A program made the translations under genes and the position numbers. Of a stretch of DNA of 64,000 nt, positions 55,639 to 64,000 are shown one piece after another (position 1 is the stretch's first letter; every line of letters begins with the position of its first letter). The DNA is from Hesseltinella vesiculosa (Eukaryota > Mucoromycota > Mucoromycetes > Mucorales > Cunninghamellaceae). The stretch covers positions 310,001-374,000 of the forward strand of contig MCGT01000005.1 of NCBI GenBank assembly GCA_002104935.1. The letters are read 5' to 3'. The notes under the pieces are model-generated. The model ran no database searches. It was not told the DNA's origin and worked only from the letters and a program-made list of their open reading frames with translations.

Positions 55639-55977
55639 ATGACAACCCCACCTCCTATCAACGGTCCTCCCGAAATACCTGGCTACTCCAATGCTGTTGA
55701 TCATTTGCGTACCATGCTGGATAGCCTGGACAGCATCCCCAACGCCGTGGTACGGGCCATCCTGCGAGAACTTTTGGCTGACTACCCCATGGAACCTCGC
55801 CTGTGGGTCCAAGCTATCCATTTAGAATCTCAAGAAGGGAAGCACGATGCTGCAAATGCACTTCTCATGAAAGTCATATACCATCAAGCGAACCTTACTC
55901 TTTTTTTTTTATTTGAAAACGCGGCTCCCTTCTTCACAAGATCGGCAATAGCGAATTCTTTCCCAAATGGTGAATAA
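55639..55977 (+). pseudogene. Truncated gene fragment, HAT/TPR-like
   Basis: The frame opens M-T-T-P-P-P-I and codes convincingly to about 55870 (good third-position usage), with R-A-I-L-R-E-L-L, then E-P-R-L-W-V-Q-A-I-H-L-E-S-Q-E-G-K-H-D-A-A-N-A-L-L-M-K. The L-W-x-x-A-I-x-L-E spacing resembles HAT repeats of RNA-processing factors such as Prp6, but the match is short. After that the frame runs into a T-tract and low-complexity sequence and stops at 55977. No good splice donor is present, so this looks like a 5' fragment of a gene cut off downstream, next to Fanzor. It could still be a short intact gene of unknown type. Confidence 0.4.
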
Positions 55978-56396
55978 ATTGGGCAAGGCAAAACGGTCCA
56001 TCTTCTCTAAAATCGGCAATACCCTTTCCAAATGCGGCAACGGCTTGCGACTTCGCCTTGCGAATTTGTTTTCAAAAAACACTGTAAAAGGAATCCCATA
56101 GCCGTTGCAGGAATGAAAAAAAGACATTTTTTTTTTCTTTATTTTTTTAATGTTAAAGCATGCGAAAGAAAAAAATAAAATAACGGCACCTAAACAAACG
56201 AATTGTACGAATGAAAAAAGAGTATAAAAAATAGAAAAAAAAAAAAAGGGGGGGTCACAGAATAAGGTAGAATGACATGAGACAAACAGGGTTCAAATAG
56301 TGTAAAATAAAAATAGAAAAAAAAATGAAATGGAATATAATGCACAAGATAAGCAATGCAATGAAAAAGTAAGAAGGGTGGGGAAGGAAAGCAGGT
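55978..56396. other. Gene-free AT-rich stretch
   Basis: Contains two related words, GATCGGCAATAGCGAATTC (starting near 55940) and AAATCGGCAATACC (about 56008), followed by long A/T runs. The 3' UTR of the Whi3-like gene (-) must lie at its right edge. No gene seen. Confidence 0.5.
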
Positions 56397-58037
56397 TTAC
56401 GAAGCATCCTTGGACGCTGGGCCTTTGATGAAGAGAGGGTTCTTGCTATAGGAGAGACGGATACCGCCCTTGATAGAGGTGGTGAGAGAGAAGCCCTGAT
56501 GTTCAGCAAGAGCTTGGGTGGCCAGAGTGACGTCCTCAAATTCGACAAAACACATGGGACCTTGAGGTTTGTTGCGGAAGCACATGCGTTTGTAGCCTTG
56601 GCAGGCAGCGAACAGTTGTCGGAGCTCCTCTTCGTTTGTGCTGGGTGGCAGGTTGCCGACATACAGAGTGTTGCAGGGAGGGTTTTGGTCGGCAGGGTTG
56701 GAGGGTCGGTGGATGGAGGCGACGCTGGGTGAACGGAGGTCGGTCAAGTTATTGGCCTGCATGGTAATGGAGTTCATGCGGTTGGAGAGGAGATCGTCCA
56801 AGAGGGGTGAGGTACCGAAGAGGCGGTCATTGGACACAGGCGATGACTTGGACAGGTAGCTATATGGGTCGTCTTCGGCAGCAGCAGCAGCAATGGTTTG
56901 GGAATGAAGAGGATGGTGTGCAATGGGATGAAGAGGATGCGGTTGTTGAGAATGAGTATGAGTGGAATGAGCAAGAGGATGCGGAGGATGAAGAGGGTTG
57001 ATGCCGTTGAGTTGGGATGGAGCGGTGGGGGCCTGAGGTGAAAAGGCGGAAGTGAAGGAAGAAGACAAGGGCGTGACAGTGGGCGGGACGACACCGGTGC
57101 CGAAATGACGCGGAGGTGACATAATGCCGAGGTCATTGGGAGGGCGAGCGTCGAAGGAGTTGGAGCGTAGGTTGCTGAACAGCGAGTCACTGAAGATGGG
57201 CGTGTTGGGCGTGGAGCAAGTAAAAGGGTCGTTCATGAATGGATCGACCTTGTGGTAGTCGGCAGGAGAGAGCAGGTCGGAGGGCAAGGGAGAGAAGGCA
57301 TCGTAGTTGGCGTGGGTCTGACGGCCGAGTTTCTTGGACAGCAGGCTGAGGGTGCCTTCGCCGACGGTGGTAGGAGGGTTGGTGGCGACGGGGGAGGAGG
57401 CGTTCAGAGCGGAGGTGGTGGAGCCATTGGCAACGGTGGAAGTGGAGGTGGGGGTCAGGGTGCCAGAGGTGGATGCCGTGTGTTGTTGGGTGGTTGGGGT
57501 AGAAGATGCCGTAGGGAAGGTATTGCCGATCGGGGCCACCGAGCCACGCTTGATATGCAAGTTTTTCTTGGCCATTTCCGCCTTGAGAATGGTGCCTTTT
57601 TCTTGATCGACTTTCTTGCCACTGAGCACGTCCACAGCCTCCATGGCTTCCAATCGAGACCGGAATCGAGCAAAGCCGATCTATGAGAGTTTCAGTAAGT
57701 TCGATGGATGTAAAGACAGGGCGGGGCTTACCATTTGTTTTTTTCCGCCAGTGGAGCTAATGGCTGTCTCTTCGTCTTGATCTTTTGAATGCCATTTCAA
57801 TGAAGCGGCTTCAAAGCCTGGGCAAAAGGTGAACATGTTCTGGAATTCTCGTTCGGTCATATCGTCAGGGAAACCCACGACAAAGATGGTGGTAACATCA
57901 TCGGTCAAAGGTATCGAGTTGGTGGAAGAGAAAAATGCATTGCTGTTGGGTGTTGCTGATAATGGGTGTATGCGCATATCCAAAGAGGTGGAGAAGAGGG
58001 TAGAGTTGGTCATATTCACAGGTTCGGTTGTCATCAT
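56397..58037 (-). CDS. Whi3-like RNA-binding protein with two RRMs
   Basis: Post-transcriptional regulator of the Whi3/Whi4 type, which in yeast binds cyclin mRNA and limits cell-cycle entry. Two exons keep frame (57732-58037, 56397-57680), giving 529 residues. RRM1 runs from about 40 to 145 ([12 protein letters not shown] ... I-G-F-A-R-F-R). A long Ser/Thr/Pro/His-rich middle with S-S-P-V and several H-P repeats follows. RRM2 is at about 425-510, with [29 protein letters not shown] and the family signature [14 protein letters not shown] at the end. The start at 58037 is chosen at M-M-T-T-E-P; the upstream in-frame extension looks like 5' UTR. Low-complexity middle regions of this family drive condensation, which fits here but is inference. 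Confidence 0.85.
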
Positions 58038-58614
58038 GTCAAGAAAGTTATTATGTATATAAAAAGAGGGAAGGGGATGGATGAAACAATAGTACAAAGG
58101 GAAAAAGCTGTTGAAGAAGTCTTTTCAACCTCTTTCTTTTTTTCTATTTGATAACAGAATGAAGAGCGTTCAAATAATGAACTAATGCAAAGCGAAAGAA
58201 AAAAAAAAAAAAGAGATAAATATGGTGAGGAGAATAATGGAAGGGATGATTATTAAGAGGAAAAAAAAAAAAAAAAGGAGGGAGAAAAGAGAAAAAGTCT
58301 TTTTTGCACAAAGGGGCCAATTTCAATCTCCATCGTTCATGTGTGGACGGCCTTATGACGCAATTTGTTTGGCCAGGTGGGAGTTCCTTGTCAAACTTTA
58401 ATTCCTCTAAATGGTTTTGTTCTTACCATGCTGACCATCCTTTTGAACTGACCCAAGGATGCCTTGGAAAAAGGAGCACTTTCAAGAAAAAAAAAAACCA
58501 CCAAAAAAAGCCCCAGCCAATGGGATGACCGGATTATCAGTTGCGGCTGATGGTTTTCGGGATTTGTGGAACATGCTTTTTTTTTTTGTTCTGTTCCCAT
58601 TTTCCACTGCCACT
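58038..58614. promoter_or_regulatory. Divergent promoter region, Whi3-like / uridine kinase
   Basis: 577 bp between two divergent start codons. A TATATAAAAAG on the + strand at about 58054 and long A-runs near 58200, 58262 and 58485 are visible. A T-run lies just upstream of the kinase gene. No gene here; open frames are short and fragmentary. Confidence 0.45.
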
Positions 58615-59725
58615 ATGTCGATTGATGCCTCTGCGTTCAAAGATCCTTCTTTATTCATGCTGTCATTGAAGACTCCCATGATTGTTGGTATTGCAGGAGG
58701 AGCCCAAGCCGGAAAGGTATTCAGTATGAAAAAAGAGCCAGCCACTAGAATGACTAACTTGTTTTTTTTTTTTCTTTCGTCGTTGCCCAGTTTCTCATGT
58801 GCAAACACCTCAAAGATCGATTGGCCAACTATCCAAAGACGAGAGTAGTCATTCTGAGCATGACTGATTTTTATCGAGACCTGACCAAAGAAGAACATGA
58901 CTTGTTTGAAAGTGGTGAATTAAACTTGGATCACCCCAGTATGGAGCCAGGTTGCCAATGGCGCGTCCGTCGACTCACACTTTTTTTTTTCATAGACATG
59001 TTTGACTTTGATAGTATGGAAACCACACTCAAAAACTTGCTGAAAAACGAACCTGTGACAGTGCCACAATGGGATCATCGTTCACATTCTTTGTAAGGGT
59101 CGCCATGTCAAAAAAAAAAAAAAGCAAAATGACCGATTGTTCAATGTAGAGCGTGCAAGCAGACAATGCAGCCGGCTGATGTGATTCTCGTCGAAGGGAC
59201 CTTGGCATTGTATCCAAAGAGTTTGCGTGATCTGATGTTCATGAAGGTGTTTATCGACGTGGATAGTGACCAACGCCTGACAAGACGAAGTAAAAAGAAA
59301 AGCGCTGGCATGCAAGACGATCTCACTTTTTAATAATAGCACAACATCTGGTCACAGGCGAAGGTCGTGTCGTGTCACTCAATCAAATGCTGAGTGAGTA
59401 TGTCAACTTTGTGAAGCCAATGTTCGATGAGTTTGTCCTGCCGGTAAGCGGATGACCCTGCTATCCTAGTCTCTCATCTTTTCTGGATCGTTCGTAGACC
59501 AAGAAGTATGCAGACATCGTCATTCCTCGAGGGGTGGAAAATCTAGTCGCCTTGCAGGTGTTGGAGAACCATTTAGAAGACCATTTGAAGAAACGCGCCA
59601 AGCTGTCCATTGACACTCAGTCCGTTGGTTGTCACGCCAACCCGCCTTCAGCCACAACCCCCAGCATCCGATCGGATGTGCTTGCTCAATCTGCTCAGAG
59701 TCCCTTTAAAAATATCCCACAGTAG
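58615..59725 (+). CDS. Uridine-cytidine kinase
   Basis: Phosphorylates uridine and cytidine in the pyrimidine salvage pathway. Six exons keep frame: 58615-58716, 58791-58938, 58996-59092, 59150-59289, 59340-59443, 59498-59725. The product is 272 residues, the usual size. Visible: P-loop G-G-A-Q-A-G-K at 28-34, S-M-T-D-F-Y-R near 57-63, L-D-H-P-N-M-F-D-F-D, P-Q-W-D-H-R-S-H-S, the E-G-T-L-A-L-Y motif, D-V-D-S-D-Q-R-L-T-R-R, and [23 protein letters not shown], all family signatures. One oddity: the residue after the P-loop lysine is Phe (G-K-F) where the family has Ser or Thr, which would weaken Mg-ATP binding unless the splice site is misread. Confidence 0.88.
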
Positions 59726-59985
59726 CTTTGTCAATTAAAAAACGATATCCTTTCCCCTTTTTTTGGCGTTTTTTTTTTTTTTTTTGATAAGCAATTCGCA
59801 TTTGTCATTGTTCTTCACCTTCTGAGCTTGCGGCAGATCATTCACCCTGAGTAGATTTGGCATGACGAGCTGCATTTCTTGCAACCCCGCCTTGCTGACA
59901 TTTGCAAAAATAAAAACCCCACTCATTTTCTTTCTTTTTTCTTGTTCCTTATCCTTTTTTATTATTTTGTTTTTGCATCTGCGAT

Positions 59986-61183
59986 ATGTCATTAGGAATT
60001 ATCGAAAAAGAAACACAGCCGACAACAGCCTTTGATATTGCTACACAAGTCACCTATCTTGGCACAACCGACCATGGCACGTTTTTGTATGCAGGCGAAG
60101 CTTCCAAGGTAAAATGAGCCTACCCCTCTGATTTTATGCTCACATCTCGATCTTTCTAGATATTTGCCGTTGGTAACATTTCCAATGTAAGGTTCTAAAA
60201 CGACAGAGTGGATTCACTTGACTGACTTTTTCTTTCTTTCCCACAGGGAGGTAATTGTTTGATCTGGCGCGATGTTGAATGTGTGTGCAAAGGGGGGCAG
60301 AAACCTTATTTTTTTATATATTAGGGTACACCGTGTCCATTGCACTAGAAGCGGTGCTGCAGCGGTATGCCGGCCGCTCCCAAGTCGACCCTATTGCCTT
60401 GAATGCATTTTTCTTACGAAAGACACTATTGACCCCTGTGGTGATCGAGGTGGAGGATCTGAAGTTGTCCCGCATGGGTTATTGCCTTTGCAAAGCATCT
60501 CTGAAGCAAAGAGCGGATGCGAAAGTGGGCGACGCCCGTCTGACTCGACTGGAAGACTATGATCCCAAGGATTATCTCGACAAGGTGGTATCCGTAGTGA
60601 CCATGGGCAACATTGCAAATGAAAAGGGTGTCACTCACTTCCACAAGCTGCCCTCCAGCCATGCCCTCGACAAGACCCGTGTGTACCAAAGCGATCCCAA
60701 TAACTTTTTACCTGGCGTCACTCGTATCAGCCTCGACACAGCATGTCACCGTGCAAGCTCCAGTACCGCACGTGATCCCGAGCTTCACCAGGTCGTCGAG
60801 TTTGTGGATCAACGACCCATGGACGCCAAATCCTTGCCGTTCTGGTGCGACATGTTTTCTACCCCACCCAGCCAACTCGGTACCTCGACCTGGGGCGGTC
60901 GACTCTGGGGTGCAACGATGCAAATGGAAGTCCAATTCAAACGTCGTCTCACTCCCGATGACAAACAGCTGGCTGTCAGCGTAACGACGCATACCATCGC
61001 CAACAGTCGCTTTGATATTGACGGCTTTGTATGGGATAAACAAGGTCAATTGATTTGTACTACTAGGTAAATAAGCCGACGCAGTAAAAAAAAAAAAAAC
61101 CAGCTGATCGCTCTCATTTTTCTAGGCATCAATGTCTTGCGTTGCCATGGGAACGCAACGTCAAGAAAGAGACCAAGCTGTAA
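59986..61183 (+). CDS. Acyl-CoA thioesterase-like protein (double hot-dog)
   Basis: Hot-dog fold enzyme of the thioesterase-like superfamily, probably hydrolysing acyl-CoA esters. Model: exons 59986-60108, 60160-60186, 60247-60250 (4 nt), 60325-61066, 61126-61183; the product is 317 residues. The N-terminal segment opens M-S-L-G-I-I-E-K, and A-V-G-N-I-S-N-G-G-Y-T-V-S-I-A-L forms the conserved N-G-G-Y turn, which exists only if the 4-nt exon GGAG is used. The C-terminal part has W-G-G-R-L-W-G, L-A-V-S-V-T-T-H and F-D-I-D-G-F-V-W-D. Substrate specificity cannot be told. No targeting signal (no C-terminal S-K-L) is seen; the protein ends K-E-T-K-L. Confidence 0.75.
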
Positions 61184-61657
61184 TACCATTCCCACCTTTT
61201 TCTCGTTAATCACTTTACTGCATTCATCATCAAGAATAAAAGCATACCTTTTACATCCGGAGCCTCATTTCTTTTGCGTAATGAACCGAAAGCCAAAATG
61301 TAGACAAGCCCTTGTACCCATGTTGGACCTTTCTAAAGGCATGAGAAAAGAACCAGGAGAAAAAAAAAAAAAAAAAAAGCCCACTTTTTTTTTGGGCACG
61401 GCTTTGCCAGGAATGGCCAATTGCCAAATTTTGAACTTTTTTTCTTGGCAGGGCATTGATTTGTCACTGGGTTTTTTTTTGCAAAGTGTGCCAAGGAGAT
61501 CCGCTTTCTTCCTCTTCCACTTCCTTGTGCTCTATTTTTTTTATTTATTACTGTCCCTTTATTAACATCTCAATCCCTTATTTCTTCTTGGCATTTATTT
61601 ATAGTTGGCCAAGTATTTTTCTGACATCATCTCTCTCTTTTGTACATATTTTCAATC
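61184..61657 (+). promoter_or_regulatory. Upstream region of PacC/Rim101
   Basis: 474 bp with several A and T runs, including a long A run at about 61360-61378. It contains a stretch of GCCAAG, CCAAG and CTTGGC words (61462-61495, 61590-61610). PacC proteins bind GCCARG, so the GCCAAG-type words (two or three, both strands) could be self-binding sites; this is inference. Confidence 0.4.
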
Positions 61658-63321
61658 ATGGACGACGAAGAAATCATAAAATGTCTTTGGAAAGACTGTG
61701 AACGCACTTATTACGATGCTGAGCAGCTTTATAGCCACTTGACAAACGACCATGTTGGCCGTAAATCCACCAACAACCTATGCTTGACCTGCCATTGGGA
61801 TGATTGCGAAGTCACTGTCATCAAACGAGACCATATCACCAGCCATCTACGAGTTCATGTGCCGTTGAAGCCTCACCGCTGTGGCTACTGTAAAAAAGCC
61901 TTTAAACGTCCACAAGATCTAAAGAAGCATGAAAAAATCCACACGGAAGAACATGTCGCCTCCTTGCGAAGCCATACTCGCTACCAACACCATCACTCTA
62001 CCACCCAATTCATTCCCCAGCAACCCGTCACTCCTCCTCGAATCGTCGATGGCTATATCAGTCCCATGACCAAGTCTTCCCCAAGGCACCCTGTTTCCCC
62101 TCCTCAAAGTGCTTGCTCTGAAGGTAAGGCGTAGAAAAAGAAATTGGCATTTTCTTACTCTTTCCTAAAGACCTCGGTTCCGGCATCGACATGAGTGGAC
62201 TGACACCGAACAAATACTACATGACCAACCCCTCGCCATCCACCGATTACTCCGATCAGTTTCCCGTGGATCCCAGCCGCCCAATGCCTGTCAACAACTT
62301 TGGCATGCCATACAACTTCAGTTCACCCGAAGATGCTCTTTCAGGGTTGATATTCCCAGGCGCCGACCAGCCTCAGTACAATGTCGACACCATCCAACGC
62401 CTAGAGTATCTGCAGAGCATGATGGATTCCGATGCCTTTGTCCCCTCCCAGCTCAACCTCCAGATCTCCAGCGAACAGCAGCTGGCTGACATGAATCAAT
62501 GGCTGGCGCAGCTCGGCACTCACATGGATCAAGTCGATGCCATGTCGATCACCTCACAACCCAACATGCTCCCCAATACCAACGGCTTCCCAGCCCCTGC
62601 TCAACAGGACTTTTATGTGCGTTCTGTGCCCGTCGAGCCTCATAACGGTGCCTTTTACCAGACCCCCACCGTCCCCTCCCAGCAAACCATCCCCCCCACT
62701 CAGGACGACTATTGGCAACAGCAACAGCAGCAAGACCAGTTGCTTTGGCAGCCATCTTCAGCCATGCCTTCTCAAGGCATACCGATGCCCATCACCGGTC
62801 AACGTACCCATATCGCCCCATCGCCCGACCTCATGCATGGCGTGTACCAACAGGACATGGTCACTGCCCTTAACTTTACAAAGAGCAACGACAGCTACAA
62901 ATACGACAACCCTGCCGATGGTCGTGTTGACAAGAAAGTCTTGGAACCTGCTCCTCGTCCCAAACTCGATCCCGCCGCCAAAACCGTCGATGAAAAACAT
63001 ACCATTGCCCATATGCTCAACGTGTTTACTGCCATTCCCTCTTCAGGCCAAGATCCCGTCAAATCAACGCCCGCTCAGCCTAAACCGACGGAAAAGCCTC
63101 CTGCACCTGTCAAGGCACCTGAAACCGATATTCAAAATCTATTGGTCAACTTCCAAGACATGGCATTGTCTGATCAACCTTCATTACAACCTCACACCAA
63201 GCCTTCAGCTCAGCAGCGCCATCGGCTCCTCCTGCAGGAGATCTCTAGGTGGCTTCGAGCTTCCTATGATCGAAAGCATCCTCCTGCTCCTTCCTCCAAA
63301 TCTCCATTAACGGTACAATAA
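61658..63321 (+). CDS. pacC: PacC/Rim101 pH-response transcription factor
   Basis: Zinc-finger regulator that is activated by proteolysis at alkaline pH. Two exons keep frame (61658-62123, 62171-63321), giving 538 residues. Three C2H2 fingers fill residues 6-110: C9-x4-C14 ... Y-S-H-L-x4-[14 protein letters not shown] ... I-T-S-H-L-R-V-H, and [17 protein letters not shown]. The linkers V-P-L-K-P-H-R and the [12 protein letters not shown] finger are the PacC/Rim101 hallmarks. The remaining 420 residues are Pro/Gln/Ser-rich, with a Q-tract (Q-Q-Q-Q-Q). The Y-P-x-[L/I] motifs that bind PalA/Rim20 in ascomycetes are not present, so the processing signal may differ. Confidence 0.9.
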
Positions 63322-63710
63322 CCCTTTTCTGTCCAAATATTTGGCTTTTTTCCCCCGTTCAGAGCAGCCTCCTTCCAATAAAGTGTGATATCCTTTTTTT
63401 GATACAAATCATGCCTCGTCCTCTTTTCGGGTGCTTTCCATTGACAATCCTGAATTCATTTTTTAGTCCCCCCCCCCCATTTTTCATCGTAAATATCAAC
63501 TGTCATTGTCCTGTGCATTCTTTGGGCCTGACTTTGAACTGCAATTGAAGATCACGAAAGAAGCATGTGAACCCACTGCCTGACCCCAACTTTTTTTCAT
63601 ACATTTTTAAATCACAGCGCATATTTATTTTTTTGCGAGCTCCCCTTCCTTTCTCTTTTCTTTCTTCTTCACACTTCACCCCTCCTTTTTTCTAATTTTT
63701 CATTTATATC
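63322..63710. other. Intergenic region, gene-free
   Basis: 389 bp between PacC and the next start. T-rich tracts, a run of nine C at about 63470-63479 and CT-rich sequence (TTTCTTTCTTCTTCACACTT) before the next ATG. No gene recognised. Confidence 0.5.
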
Positions 63711-64000
63711 ATGTCAGGTAAAAATACCAAGCAATGACCACGAGTCATAAGTAAAGAGTTTTCTATTGGGTCTCACCTTTTTTTTTTTTTTTTTTTTTTT
63801 TTTGCGGAAAAAGGCTCTTTGTTACCAGTTGCCGCTGCCGGTATTGGCGGGTTCATTGGTAGTATGTACGTCGATTCACGCTTGTTGCTGAGTCGAGATG
63901 CTCATCAGCTGAAGGCGGGTGTTCTCGCTAAAATCTAGTAAGTAACAGTTGGAAGCATGGCAAGAAAAGAGAGGGACAAAGGTGTTTACTGTTGGACCGT
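63711..64000 (+). CDS. 5' part of a gene running off the window
   Basis: Exon 1 is 63711-63717 (ATG TCA G), followed by GTAAAA; exon 2 is about 63814-63937. The protein begins M-S-G-S-L-L-P-V-A-A-A-G-I-G-G-F-I-G-S-M-Y-V-D-S and is followed by R-L-L-L-S-R-D, then ends at a donor TA|GTAAGT. The start is a hydrophobic helix, then D-S-R-L-L-L-S-R-D. An N-terminal membrane anchor before such a stretch is seen in fungal very-long-chain acyl-CoA synthetases/fatty-acid transporters, but 43 residues are too few to assign it. Incomplete at the 3' end. Confidence 0.5.

Noticed and set aside
55501..55640. Fanzor transposon terminal inverted repeat
   Set aside because: Compared by eye with 51450-52168 in both orientations; only A/T runs match, so no element end can be claimed.

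Overview
The window looks like nuclear DNA from an early-diverging filamentous fungus, most likely Mucoromycota. Genes are intron-rich, with T-rich introns of mostly 45-75 nt. The housekeeping set is fungal/eukaryotic (RPS18, Vps16, a Nup155/Nup170 relative, PacC/Rim101, a Whi3-like RNA-binding protein, FSP1/AIF). Intergenic DNA is full of A/T homopolymer runs. The species assignment is inference. No rRNA, tRNA, CRISPR array or bacterial-style operon was recognised. Exon models were read by hand; each listed exon chain was checked for reading-frame continuity, but edges may be off by a base.

Region 1 (1 to about 24.4 kb) is a gene-poor, repeat-rich island. It holds a broken Ty3/gypsy pol remnant with a 206-bp frame-shifting tandem duplication, a 1.8-kb diverged segmental duplication (2.9-4.7 kb and 12.4-14.3 kb), and several copies of a fold-back/TIR repeat family. 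One of these copies is a complete palindrome at 24.0-24.4 kb. A large near-perfect inverted repeat (8868-10474) carries the same arginine/histidine-rich ORF in mirror image around five 67-73-bp tandem repeats. A 5.2-kb macrosatellite array (18.0-23.3 kb) has alternating unit lengths and an internal 22-bp minisatellite; older copies lie on both sides of the palindrome.

Region 2 (24.7-64 kb) is gene-dense. In order: RPS18 (+), a shortened Nup155-like nucleoporin (-), VPS16 (+), a Vezatin/Inp2-like membrane protein (+), a TVP15-like COPI-associated protein (+), a seven-TM receptor-like protein (-), a small C2H2 zinc-finger protein (+), ITPase/HAM1 (-), a Ybp2/glomulin-type protein (-), an RPA-interacting protein (+), a TKL-like kinase (-), FSP1/AIF-like oxidoreductase (-), a Fanzor (eukaryotic TnpB-like) protein (-), a truncated gene fragment (+), a Whi3-like RNA-binding protein (-), uridine-cytidine kinase (+), an acyl-CoA thioesterase-like protein (+), PacC/Rim101 (+), and the first exons of a gene leaving the window (+). 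Several are plausibly linked by membrane traffic (VPS16, TVP15-like, Vezatin-like) or nucleotide metabolism (ITPase, uridine kinase), but there is no evidence that they are co-regulated.

The most notable item is the intron-containing Fanzor at 52169-55500. It has a DPG RuvC-I motif, a C4 zinc finger and a GRD RuvC-III motif, plus two N-terminal zinc-knuckle-like modules, and I see no transposon ends around it. Next are the twin-ORF palindrome, an unusually high number of GC-AG introns (seven located), and very small exons (4, 6 and 19 nt) that rebuild conserved motifs.
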